From CAXBMB01 sp052078155 (lineage in GTDB: Bacteria; Pseudomonadota; Alphaproteobacteria; Kiloniellales; DSM-21159), in NCBI GenBank assembly GCA_052078155.1, contig JBQJBP010000001.1:62001-126000 (forward strand): DNA of 64,000 nt, in the 5' to 3' direction. A model generated the notes under the pieces. That model did no database searches and had not been told where the DNA came from. It worked only from the letters and a program-made list of their open reading frames with translations. The position numbers were made by a program, and so were the translations under genes. Below, piece by piece: positions 51,542 through 59,613 of this stretch (positions within the stretch are counted from its first letter, which is position 1; every line of letters starts with the position of its first letter).

Positions 51542-51758
51542 GCGCAATTCTGAGGGACTCGGAAAAGCCGCCGTTACGGAACTGTGACGATTGGCAAAGC
51601 CGGAACCCTGTGGTAAGAGGCGGCGCTTTTTATGATTTTGCGAATCACTTTGATGATCCGCCAAATCTCTGGTAGCCAGTTTCTTCTGGTTGCCTGCAAT
51701 TAACTAGAGATTGAGTGTCTGGGACAAACCAGAGCACAAACTTAAGGAAAGAACGACC

Positions 51759-51992
51759 ATGAGTGATGTCGCGGAACGCGTAAAAAAGATCGTTATCGAG
51801 CACCTCGGCGTTGACGCGGAAAAGGTGGGCGAAACCTCCAGCTTCATCGACGACCTGGGCGCAGACAGCCTGGACACCGTTGAGCTGGTGATGGCTTTTG
51901 AAGAAGAATTCGGGTGCGAAATTCCCGATGATGCCGCCGAGAAAATCGTCACAGTCAAAGACGCTGTTGATTTCATCTCGGAGCATTCCTGA
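51759..51992 (+). CDS. acpP: Acyl carrier protein
   Basis: The 77-residue acidic protein carries the phosphopantetheine site Ser37 in GADSLDTVEL. Helices and the EEFGCEIPDD segment match AcpP. AAGGAAAGAACG precedes the ATG at 51759; an in-frame start at 51711 adds a leader without family similarity. It lies 217 bp after fabG and 84 bp before fabF. Confidence 0.98.
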   Translation: MSDVAERVKKIVIEHLGVDAEKVGETSSFIDDLGADSLDTVELVMAFEEEFGCEIPDDAAEKIVTVKDAVDFISEHS

Positions 51993-52076
51993 GCTCCGTG
52001 ACGTGGAAAGCGCCTTCTGCCGACCGGGCAGCGGGCGCTTCCTCTATACGTGGTGCAAAGGGAATAGTTTAGCACG

Positions 52077-53333
52077 ATGAGACGAGTAGTCGTCACCGGG
52101 TTGGGCCTGGTAACTCCGCTGGGAACAGGCGTTGATTACGTCTGGAATCAGCTTATCAACGGAAAATCTGGCATCGGAAAGGTCGAAGGCCTGGATGTCA
52201 GCGATCTTCCTGCTCAAATCGCAGGTCAGCCGCCTGCCGGGGAATACGCCGACGGCGGTTTCTCTGCCAATGAGTGGCTCGCTCCAAAGGAACAGCGGAA
52301 GATTGACCGCTTTATCCTCTTTGGTATGGCTGCCGCCCAGCAGGCCATTGATGACTCCGGCTGGTCAGCTGCAAGCGATGAACAGGCCTGGCGCACAGGC
52401 GTGATGATCGGCTCCGGAATCGGGGGCCTTGAAACCATCGCTGAAGGGGCCATCCTGGTGAAGGAACGTGGCCCGCGCAAACTCTCTCCCTTCTTTATTC
52501 CCGGCGCTCTGATCAATCTGATTTCCGGTCAGGTTTCCATCAAGTACGGCTTCAAGGGTCCCAACCACGCTGTGGTAACGGCCTGTTCCACCGGGGCTCA
52601 TGCCATCGGGGATGCTGCCCGTCTGATCGCCTTGGACGATGCAGACGTCATGGTCGCCGGTGGTGCCGAGGCAGCTGTCAGCCGCTTGGGAATGGCAGGT
52701 TTCTGCGCGTCCCGTGCGCTCAGCACCTCTTTCAATGATCGCCCGGAAGAAGCTTCCCGTCCCTGGGATCAGGGCCGCGACGGCTTTGTCATGGGCGAAG
52801 GCGCCGGTGTGGTGGTTCTGGAAGAACTGGAACACGCCAAAGCACGCGGCGCGACCATCTATGCCGAAGTGACCGGCTACGGTTTGTCCGGCGATGCCCA
52901 TCACATCACGGCACCAGCAGCCGACGGCAATGGTGGTTACCGAGCCATGGAAGCCGCGCTCAAGCGGGCCAAAACCGACCCGTCTGAGGTCGGCTATGTC
53001 AATGCCCACGGCACCTCCACTCCGCTGGGGGATGTCATCGAACTGGGGGCCGTGCGCCGCCTGTTCGGGGATGACGTGATCATGTCTTCCACCAAGTCTG
53101 CCATTGGTCACCTTCTGGGGGCCGCCGGGGCTGTGGAAGCCATCTTCTCCATCCTGGCCATCAAGAATGGTGTCTTGCCACCAACCCTGAACCTGCATGA
53201 CCCGGCGCCGGAAGCTGAGGGCATGAATCTGGTTCCTCTGGAAGCCCAGGAGCGGAAGGTCAGCAAAGCCCTGTCCAATTCCTTTGGCTTTGGCGGCACC
53301 AACGCTAGCCTCGTGCTAGCCGACTTCTCCTGA
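52077..53333 (+). CDS. fabF: 3-oxoacyl-[ACP] synthase II
   Basis: FabF condenses malonyl-ACP with acyl-ACP and sets membrane fluidity by elongating C16:1. The 418-residue thiolase-fold protein has the nucleophile in VTACSTGAHAIGDA (Cys about 164), the histidines in VNAHGTSTPLGD and AIGHLLGAAGAV, and the N-terminal RRVVVTGLGLVTPLG. It follows acpP and precedes mltG, the usual order. Confidence 0.97.
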   Translation: MRRVVVTGLGLVTPLGTGVDYVWNQLINGKSGIGKVEGLDVSDLPAQIAGQPPAGEYADGGFSANEWLAPKEQRKIDRFILFGMAAAQQAIDDSGWSAASDEQAWRTGVMIGSGIGGLETIAEGAILVKERGPRKLSPFFIPGALINLISGQVSIKYGFKGPNHAVVTACSTGAHAIGDAARLIALDDADVMVAGGAEAAVSRLGMAGFCASRALSTSFNDRPEEASRPWDQGRDGFVMGEGAGVVVLEELEHAKARGATIYAEVTGYGLSGDAHHITAPAADGNGGYRAMEAALKRAKTDPSEVGYVNAHGTSTPLGDVIELGAVRRLFGDDVIMSSTKSAIGHLLGAAGAVEAIFSILAIKNGVLPPTLNLHDPAPEAEGMNLVPLEAQERKVSKALSNSFGFGGTNASLVLADFS

Positions 53334-53352
53334 TCCGGAAGGGACGACCGGG

Positions 53353-54333
53353 ATGCGCCGGGTTCTTTGGCTAGGCCTGGTGCTCCTGATTCTCGGCGGT
53401 CTGGTGGCCGGCGGGGGCTTCGTCTATCTCAAACAGACCTATGTCGCCCCGGGTCCTCTGGCGGAAGACACCACCCTGGTGATCGTCCGGGGCAGGGGGC
53501 TGACAGGCATTTCCGAACAGCTGACTGAGGCCGGTGTGGTACGCCACGCCCTGCTGTTTCAGGCTGCTGCCCGTCTGGAACAGCGCACGCGCAGTCTGCA
53601 GGCCGGGGAGTTTGTGTTTCCCGCCGGTGTTTCCATCGCCGGGGTGCTGGATATCCTGGAAAGCGGCAAGACAGTCGTTCGCCGCCTGACGGTGCCGGAA
53701 GGGCTGACTTCAGCGGAAGTGGTGGCGCTGGTTGCCCGGGCCAAAGGTCTGAAGGGTGAACTGGATCATGTGCCGGAACAGGGGGCTCTGCTTCCGGAAA
53801 CCTATCACTACACCTGGGGTGACCGCCGCAGCGATCTGCTGCAGCGCATGGACAGCTCCATGCAGCAGTTGCTGGCTGAAAGCTGGGAACAGCGCCAGGA
53901 AGGCCTGCCCATTTCCAGCCCTCAGGATGCGCTGATTCTGGCCTCCATCGTTGAAAAGGAAACAGGCCTAGATGGGGAGCGCCCGCTGGTCGCCTCTGTC
54001 TTCCTGAACCGCCTGCGCAGAGGCATGCGGCTGCAGTCGGATCCCACGGTGGTCTTTGCCCTGACCAATGGTAAGCGGCCCTTGGGGCGGGCTTTGACCC
54101 GCGCGGACTGGAAGTACGACAATCCTTATAACACCTACGTCATCAAAGGCTTGCCGCCGGGGCCCATCGCCAATCCCGGACGGGCGGCCATTGAAGCCGT
54201 GCTGAACCCGGCTGAATCAGACTATATCTACTTTGTGGCTGATGGTCTGGGCGGACATGCCTTTGCCAAAACCCTGAAAGAGCACAACCGCAACGTCGCC
54301 AAATGGCGCAAACTGAAGCGCAGCTCTGATTGA
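53353..54333 (+). CDS. mltG: Endolytic murein transglycosylase MltG
   Basis: MltG cuts nascent peptidoglycan near the inner membrane and limits glycan length. The 326-residue protein has one N-terminal membrane helix (VLWLGLVLLILGGLVAGGGFVYL-like), a LysM-like part, and the YceG core with the catalytic Glu in LASIVEKETG, then QSDPTVVFAL and YNTYVIKGLPPGPIANPG. The start is ATG at 53353, 20 bp after the fabF stop. A terminator follows. Confidence 0.95.
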   Translation: MRRVLWLGLVLLILGGLVAGGGFVYLKQTYVAPGPLAEDTTLVIVRGRGLTGISEQLTEAGVVRHALLFQAAARLEQRTRSLQAGEFVFPAGVSIAGVLDILESGKTVVRRLTVPEGLTSAEVVALVARAKGLKGELDHVPEQGALLPETYHYTWGDRRSDLLQRMDSSMQQLLAESWEQRQEGLPISSPQDALILASIVEKETGLDGERPLVASVFLNRLRRGMRLQSDPTVVFALTNGKRPLGRALTRADWKYDNPYNTYVIKGLPPGPIANPGRAAIEAVLNPAESDYIYFVADGLGGHAFAKTLKEHNRNVAKWRKLKRSSD

Positions 54334-54407
54334 TTGTCTGTTCTGTCTGGCTGGCAGGTGTTGCAGCAGCCTGAAAATCTCCTGATCCGACATTCCCTTT
54401 GTCTTCG

Positions 54408-54439
54408 AAAACCGGTCTGCCTGTGATGGCGGGTTTTTT
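54408..54439 (+). terminator. Probable intrinsic terminator after mltG
   Basis: An imperfect stem (AAAACCG / CGGGTTTT) encloses GTCTGCCTGTGATGG and ends in six T. It sits 75 bp after mltG and six bases before the convergent SDR stop. Confidence 0.55.
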
Positions 54440-54444
54440 CAGCC

Positions 54445-55218
54445 TCAGCCCTTTTTGGGCAGTCGCTGCAGCAGGGGATCGATGAGCGCCGGCGGCAGAA
54501 CCCCAAACAGCCAGGCAAAAAAGTAGACCGGAAAAGGGAAGGCAATGCGCGGGCGGTTTCTGGCCAGCCCTTTCTTGATGATATCCGCGGCTTTGTCCGC
54601 TGACATCAGCATGGGCATGGTGAAGGTGTTGGCATCGGTGATGCGGGACACCACGTAACCGGGGCAGATGACGGTCAGGTTGGCACCAATGAGTTTCAGA
54701 TCTCCCCGCAAACCCTCTCCCCAGACCCGTACAAAGGCTTTGGAGCCACAATAGGCAGCGGCCCCCGGAAAACCGCGAAAGGCCGCCAAAGAGGCCATGA
54801 GAGCCAGGTGGCCATGGCCTTGCTGTCGAAAGATCTCAAGGGCGGGCAGGGCGGTGTTGACCACACCATCGATGTTGACCGCCAGCACCTGACGGGTTTG
54901 CTCGGCACTTTCCAATCCCTGGCCGCCAGTTCCAGCAGAAATTCCGGCGTTGGCGATGACCAGATCCAACGGTCCGTCAGCGGCCGCTGCAGCAATCCAG
55001 TCTTCCATGGCTTTGTGCTCTGTAACATCCAGAACCGCGCCGCTGGCAACCGCCCCCTTTGTTGTGCAACGGGACACGACCTCTTCCAGGCGGGCCTGAT
55101 CACGTCCACTCAGATAGAGGCGGGTTCCCGGGGCTGCGTAGGCCAGGGCCATAGCCTCGCCAATGCCGGAGGAGGCGCCAGTGATCAGAACGGAGGTGGG
55201 GCTTGTGGGGTGGACCAT
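54445..55218 (-). CDS. Short-chain dehydrogenase/reductase
   Basis: The 257-residue SDR has TGASSGIGEAMALAY, IANAGIS, the Ser-Tyr-Lys set in LMASLAAFRGFPGAAAYCGSKAFVR (landmarks LMASLA and YCGSKAF), and a hydrophobic C-terminus (IAFPFPVYFFAWLFGVLPPALI-like) that could associate with the membrane. Substrate is unknown. It is convergent with mltG and divergent from yicC; repeat copy G lies in between. It is not close in sequence to the other SDR in the window (33820-34590). Confidence 0.87.
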   Translation of the reverse strand: MVHPTSPTSVLITGASSGIGEAMALAYAAPGTRLYLSGRDQARLEEVVSRCTTKGAVASGAVLDVTEHKAMEDWIAAAAADGPLDLVIANAGISAGTGGQGLESAEQTRQVLAVNIDGVVNTALPALEIFRQQGHGHLALMASLAAFRGFPGAAAYCGSKAFVRVWGEGLRGDLKLIGANLTVICPGYVVSRITDANTFTMPMLMSADKAADIIKKGLARNRPRIAFPFPVYFFAWLFGVLPPALIDPLLQRLPKKG

Positions 55219-55230
55219 GTCAAAGCTCTG

Positions 55231-55318
55231 CCAGAGTCAAATCGGGTTAACTGAACTTACTGCACGACACCCTATGAAGCGTGACACTCTTGTCAAAGTA
55301 CAGGAGGAAGAATCACGG
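55231..55318 (+). repeat. Dispersed double-hairpin repeat, copy G (decayed)
   Basis: The left end CAGAGTCAAATCGGGTTAA is clear; the rest is diverged and stops at AAGAATCACGG, before the right-unit hairpin. It lies in the divergent promoter region of the SDR and yicC. Confidence 0.65.
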
Positions 55319-55430
55319 AAGAGGGGTCAGAAGATGAAAGCCGGATCAAAGGGAACAGCAAGTCGTTTCTCTTTAGTTATAAAGGCCTTATAGTGTCCGC
55401 GTCCCCTGTTTTTGGAGAGTTTTTCACGCC

Positions 55431-56330
55431 ATGACCTCAGCAGCCAAACTTGCATCCATGACCGGCTTTGGCCGCGCGCAGGGCGGAGATGAACGCCTGT
55501 CTTGGTCCTGGGAACTCAAGTGTGTGAACGGACGGGGGCTGGATCTGCGGTTTCGCCTGCCCTATGGCTGGGAAAGTCTGGAGCTTCCGGCCCGGCAGAA
55601 GGCCAGCAAGCTTTTCAAGCGCGGTAACTTCCAGATGGCTCTGGCTTTGCGCAGTGGAAGCGGCCCGGCTCAATTGCAGATAAACCGGGAGCTGTTGGAT
55701 CAGGTCGTTGCGGTGGCCAGAGATCTGGCCGATGAAATGGATGCTGCCGCCCCGCGCGTGGATGGACTGCTGAGCATCCGTGGTGTGGTCGAAACAGTGG
55801 AAGACGGCGATGATGAAGCCCTGAGAGCCGAACGGGAGAAGGCCATTCTGGCTGACTTTGAAACGGCCCTCGCGTCCTTGCAGAAAGCCAGAGAAGACGA
55901 AGGCACCCGGCTGGCCGCGCTCGTTGAAAGCCACCTGGCAGATATTGAGGGCCTGATTGCGGAGGCAGAGGCCCACACCGCTCTACAGCCAGAAAGCCAG
56001 CGCCAGCGCCTGAAAGACATGGTGGCGACTTTGCTGGAGGCAAACGCGGCATTACCTGAAGAGCGACTGGCTCAGGAAGCGGCCTTGCTGATCACCAAAG
56101 CGGATGTTCGAGAGGAACTGGATCGTCTGATCGCCCATGTGGCAGCTGCCCGGGAGCTGCTGGCCGAAGGGGGGCCCATGGGCCGTAAACTGGACTTCCT
56201 TTGTCAGGAGTTTAACCGGGAAGCCAACACACTCTGTTCAAAATCTCCCGATGTGTCTTTGACCCGAATTGGCCTGGACTTTAAAAGCTCCATCGAGCAG
56301 CTGCGTGAGCAGATCCAAAACATTGAGTGA
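55431..56330 (+). CDS. yicC: YicC-family endoribonuclease
   Basis: The 299-residue protein has the N-terminal YicC domain (SMTGFGRAQ, VNGRGLDLRFRLP) and the C-terminal DUF1732 domain (GRKLDFLCQEFNREANTLCSKS). YicC proteins are now known as RNases that act on small RNAs. It is translationally close to gmk (74 bp between), its conserved neighbour. Confidence 0.95.
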   Translation: MTSAAKLASMTGFGRAQGGDERLSWSWELKCVNGRGLDLRFRLPYGWESLELPARQKASKLFKRGNFQMALALRSGSGPAQLQINRELLDQVVAVARDLADEMDAAAPRVDGLLSIRGVVETVEDGDDEALRAEREKAILADFETALASLQKAREDEGTRLAALVESHLADIEGLIAEAEAHTALQPESQRQRLKDMVATLLEANAALPEERLAQEAALLITKADVREELDRLIAHVAAARELLAEGGPMGRKLDFLCQEFNREANTLCSKSPDVSLTRIGLDFKSSIEQLREQIQNIE

Positions 56331-56404
56331 GCAGAGCGGGGGCCGGGTTTGGCCTTTCGAAAGCTGTCAGCACAAACACCTCTCCCAGGAAAGAATACGT
56401 CAAG

Positions 56405-57046
56405 ATGAGTGGTCAGGAAGTTCAGCGTCGTGGTTTGGTTTTGGTTCTGAGTTCGCCGTCTGGTGCGGGCAAGACGACCATTTCACGGGAACTGTTGAGC
56501 AGTGACAAAAATCTGAAGCTTTCTATTTCAGCGACCACCCGACCGATGCGTAAGGGGGAGCGCGATGGCATTGACTACCAGTTTGTCAGCAAAGAGAGGT
56601 TTCAGGAGATGGTGGACGGTGGTGACATGCTGGAGCATGCCACTGTCTTTGGAAACTCCTACGGCACACCTGCGGCCCCGGTGAAAGAAGCCCTGGAGCA
56701 AGGCCAGGACGTTCTTTTCGACATCGACTGGCAGGGCACTCAGCAGGTTTCCGCCAAGATGCGCGATGATTTGGTGCGCGTCTTTATCCTGCCGCCGTCT
56801 GTGGAGGAGCTGGAACGGCGTCTCTACAGCCGTGCCCAGGACAGTGAAGAGGTTGTGCGGGGACGCATGGCGGAGGCCTCTGCGGAAATGAGCCACTATG
56901 CTGAATATGATTACATTGTCGTCAATCAGCAGCTTGAACAGGCCATCGCCGATGTGAAAGCCGTGTTGGCTGCGGAGCGTTTGCGCCGGGACCGGCAGGT
57001 GGGCCTTGTCACCTTTGTCAACAAGTTGCGCGGCATCAGCGGCTAG
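56405..57046 (+). CDS. gmk: Guanylate kinase
   Basis: The enzyme phosphorylates GMP to GDP. The 213-residue protein has the P-loop SSPSGAGKTTISREL, SISATTRPMRKGERDG-type GMP-binding segment (landmarks TTRPMR and GIDYQF), and DIDWQGTQQ. ATG at 56405 follows AGGAAAG; the GTG at 56327 overlapping yicC adds 26 residues before the conserved part. The last three bases, TAG, are also the first bases of repeat copy H. Confidence 0.96.
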   Translation: MSGQEVQRRGLVLVLSSPSGAGKTTISRELLSSDKNLKLSISATTRPMRKGERDGIDYQFVSKERFQEMVDGGDMLEHATVFGNSYGTPAAPVKEALEQGQDVLFDIDWQGTQQVSAKMRDDLVRVFILPPSVEELERRLYSRAQDSEEVVRGRMAEASAEMSHYAEYDYIVVNQQLEQAIADVKAVLAAERLRRDRQVGLVTFVNKLRGISG

Positions 57047-57124
57047 AGTGTGATCGGTTTGGTTGGAAGCGCTTCGCGATTGAAACTTAATCGTGAATCA
57101 CCCTCTAACACGACAAGCTTCTAA
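57043..57124 (-). repeat. Dispersed repeat, copy H (right half, overlaps gmk stop)
   Basis: This inverted right unit runs TAGAGTGTGATCGGTTT through CGTGAATCACCCTCTAACA. Its first bases include the gmk stop codon. Like copy F it lacks the left unit. Confidence 0.85.
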
Positions 57125-57216
57125 GGCCTCGTGCCCCCAATGCTGGCCGGCGGGTTGGCAAGGCGCGTCCTGACGGGCGAATGGTCCCCATCTGGTCAGT
57201 TCATTGAGGAAGGTGG

Positions 57217-57576
57217 ATGATAACAGGTACGTGCCACTGCCAGGCGGTCAGCTATCGCTACCACGCGACACCCCCCTGGGCTTTGAAGTGCAACTGTTCA
57301 ATCTGCCGTCGACTGGGGGCTTTGTGGATTTATGCCAAAGTCGCAAGGATTAACATCCTGGGCGCTGCAGGGACGACGCGCAGATACCTGTGGGGCGACA
57401 GAAAGATTGCCTTCCACAGCTGTAGGACTTGCGGCTGTACGACCCATTGGGAAAACCTCGACGACCCTGTTGGTGGCAGGATGGCGGTCAATCTGAACCT
57501 TGCTGATCCCGAGGTGGCAGAGGGTATTTCTGTCCGTCGATTTGATGGTGCCAGCAGCTGGCAGTTCCTGGATTGA
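57217..57576 (+). CDS. GFA-family zinc protein
   Basis: The 119-residue protein has the GFA (glutathione-dependent formaldehyde-activating-like) zinc motifs: GTCHCQAVSY, KCNCSICRRLG, and the late CRTCGC. The cysteine count and spacing fit two zinc sites. Most members have unknown substrates; the name formaldehyde-activating is not evidence of that reaction here. It stands alone between repeat copies H and I. The ATG at 57217 follows GAGGAAGG. Confidence 0.88.
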   Translation: MITGTCHCQAVSYRYHATPPWALKCNCSICRRLGALWIYAKVARINILGAAGTTRRYLWGDRKIAFHSCRTCGCTTHWENLDDPVGGRMAVNLNLADPEVAEGISVRRFDGASSWQFLD

Positions 57577-57858
57577 CCAACCTGCAAAGACCGCCTGTCG
57601 GGAGAGGTCTGATGGCCAAGGGCAGGAGCCTTCCAAATCGTTTCAATCCGGCCCTGCCCCTTCATTGATTCAGATGGCGGGACGTAAAGAGGGCAGGGGC
57701 CTGCCCATTCCCAACGGGCAGCCTCTCTTTATCGAATTCCTTTTTATTCGCACTTTTGCGCGCCAGAGCGAGCAAGGGCCGTTTGATCTGCTGCTTGATG
57801 GTGGCTTTTGGCGGCTGGAATGAGCTGGAAGGTGCGAAGGTCAATTGCCTGTGTCTCC

Positions 57859-57996
57859 TAGAGTCAAATCGGTTTAAGTGGAATCACTACGTGATAACAC
57901 TTGAAGCGTGAATTTGCCTCTTTTCAATGTTTTAGAGGATGATTCACGGTTTAGTTTCGAGCGCAAAGCGCTTCTAACTAAACCGATCATGCTCTA
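57859..57996 (+). repeat. Dispersed double-hairpin repeat, copy I (reference copy)
   Basis: The element has two 62-bp units. The left unit (57860-57921) pairs AGAGTCAAATCGGTTTAAGTG with CACTTGAAGCGTGAATTTGCCTCT. The right unit (57934-57995) pairs AGAGGATGATTCACGGTTTAGTT with AACTAAACCGATCATGCTCT around GCGCAAAGCGC. A 12-bp spacer separates them. The outer ends of the two units are inverted copies of each other (TAGAG...ATCGGTTTA), so the whole may also fold as a three-armed cruciform. Confidence 0.95.
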
Positions 57997-58131
57997 GCAT
58001 CAATTCGCTTCAAGTGGGCTCACTTTGTCACACCACTTGAAGCGCAAGTTTGCCTCTTTTCAACCTGTTAGAGGGTGGTTCACGACAGAAGTGGAGCGCA
58101 GGGCGTTTCGACTACGGCCGATCACACTCTA
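57995..58131 (+). repeat. Dispersed double-hairpin repeat, copy J (decayed, tandem with I)
   Basis: This degenerate full-length copy starts at the last bases of copy I and ends CGATCACACTCTA. The right-unit hairpin is mostly lost. It ends 13 bp before the RTX gene terminator. Confidence 0.75.
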
Positions 58132-58143
58132 AGGGGAGTGCAC

Positions 58144-58179
58144 AAAAAGAAAGGGCCGGATGCATCTGCATCCGGCCCT
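58144..58179 (-). terminator. Intrinsic terminator of the RTX gene
   Basis: A perfect 13-bp stem (AGGGCCGGATGCA / TGCATCCGGCCCT) with a 2-base loop is followed on the minus strand by TTTCTTTTTG. It lies 25 bp after the RTX stop. Confidence 0.95.
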
Positions 58180-58203
58180 GAATGTCTTATCCGTCTATCA
58201 GGA

Positions 58204-59304
58204 TCAAACGATCTTGATGATGGTGGAGATGTCGTTCAGCAGATCGTCTTCGCTGAGACCCACCAGAGTAACGGAGTTGCCATCGCCCAGGTCAATCATG
58301 GCGTTCCCGGAACCGTCGTCGCTGACGCGGCTGGCCAGGTCGCTGGGATCGCTCAGGGTCAGACCGTTGATGGAGCCATCGACGTGGAGGGTGTCGCCTT
58401 CGCCGTAGAAGACCAGATCAACACCGCTGTCGGACTTGTAGGTGTAAACGTCAGCACCGTCGTTGCCGTAGAGCATATCGTCGCCCTTGTCACCAGCAAT
58501 GGTGTCGTCGCCTTTACCGCCCTTCATGGTGTCGTTACCAGCACCACCGCGCATCAGGTCAGCACCGGAGTTACCCTGCATCAGGTCACTGCCAGCGTTA
58601 CCCTGCATGACGTCGTCGCCGTCGCCACCAAACATGGTGTCGTTGTCTTCGCCGGTGTCACCAGCGATACCGCCGAAGAGGGTATCGTCATCGGCGCCGC
58701 CGGAAATGAAGTCGTTGTCTTTGTCACCGTAGAGCAGGTCAGCGTCATCGCCGGGAGCTTGCTCACCCACGCGGGTTGCATCGTTCCCTTTGTCGCTGCC
58801 GCCCAGCAGCGTATCGTCGCCCTGACCACCACGGCTGGTGTCTTTACCCTGACCGCCGACCACACTGTCTTTACCAGTGCCGCCTTTGTTGGAGTCATTG
58901 CCGGTGCCACCGCTCATGGTGTCGTTACCGGTACCACCAAAGTTGCTGTCGTTGCCGGTGCCGCCTGCGAGTGAGTCGTTGCCGTTCCCACCGAAGTTGT
59001 TGTCGTCACCGCCACCGCCAAGGATGGTGTTTTTACCGGCGTTACCCATCAGGATGTTGTTGTTGTCGTTCCCGCCCAACGAGTCGTTGTTGGAACCGGT
59101 CAGACCACCCAGGGTGTCGTTGTTGCCAATCGACCCGCCACCGAGACCCGGATTGAAGACGTCGGGGATAAGATCGTCCAGACCAAGCTGCTTCAGTGCA
59201 TCGTCGATGTTAGAATCGTCGTTGCCGCCGAAGTTACCTGGATTGTTGTCTACAAAGCCGCCTGGTACCGTAGCCATTTGAGCACTACCCTTTTTTATCG
59301 CCAC
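58204..59304 (-). CDS. Compact RTX calcium-binding protein, probable type I secretion substrate
   Basis: The 366-residue acidic protein has no enzymatic domain. Residues about 60-300 are RTX nonapeptides: a first block of eight consecutive units such as GGTGNDSNF, GGTGNDTMS, GGQGKDTSR, and a second block (GGDGDDVMQ, GGAGNDTMK, GGKGDDTIA). The C-terminal 80 residues (DTLHVDGSINGLTLSD, SVTLVGLSEDDLL) look like the capping/secretion segment of RTX proteins. There is no Sec or Tat signal. GTG at 59304 or ATG at 59277 could be the start; neither has a strong ribosome-binding site. No ABC/MFP secretion genes are nearby. Function, perhaps adhesion or surface layer, is not known. Confidence 0.85.
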   Translation of the reverse strand: MAIKKGSAQMATVPGGFVDNNPGNFGGNDDSNIDDALKQLGLDDLIPDVFNPGLGGGSIGNNDTLGGLTGSNNDSLGGNDNNNILMGNAGKNTILGGGGDDNNFGGNGNDSLAGGTGNDSNFGGTGNDTMSGGTGNDSNKGGTGKDSVVGGQGKDTSRGGQGDDTLLGGSDKGNDATRVGEQAPGDDADLLYGDKDNDFISGGADDDTLFGGIAGDTGEDNDTMFGGDGDDVMQGNAGSDLMQGNSGADLMRGGAGNDTMKGGKGDDTIAGDKGDDMLYGNDGADVYTYKSDSGVDLVFYGEGDTLHVDGSINGLTLSDPSDLASRVSDDGSGNAMIDLGDGNSVTLVGLSEDDLLNDISTIIKIV

Positions 59305-59613
59305 TAGAAATAATTAGGACGCAACTAGATTGACGAAGTTATCTGTCCCTTATTTTTTTAACGCCAAATTCCGTGAAATCAAGAGAAATTCGTGAAAAGT
59401 GATCAGGGAGATGGAAAAAATTCCTTCTTGCGGTCGTATGCGAACGGGAAAAAGCCAGATTTCGCCTTAACTTACGCAATTCATTTCGATTTCTTCACAA
59501 TTATGAGTCATTCGTATTGGGGATTTCGGAAAGGAAAGCTGCTTTATGGGAATCGGCCATAGGGGGCAGAGGCTAGGTGTCTTTGCTACCCCCGGTTCAC
59601 CTGCGTTTGTTCC
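59305..59613. other. AT-rich region between rsmA and the RTX gene
   Basis: This 309-bp stretch is much richer in A+T than its surroundings, especially 59320-59520, and should hold the RTX promoter. No gene or dispersed repeat is visible. Confidence 0.5.

Noticed and set aside
57674..57823. A 49-codon frame after the GFA gene beginning MAGRKEGRG
   Set aside because: It has a plausible length for a small protein but no clear ribosome-binding site or known family; comparison with relatives would be needed.
57859..57996. The repeat folded as a tRNA-like cloverleaf
   Set aside because: The three-armed fold is possible, but it lacks the T-loop, anticodon-loop and acceptor features of a tRNA, and the same sequence recurs in many places.
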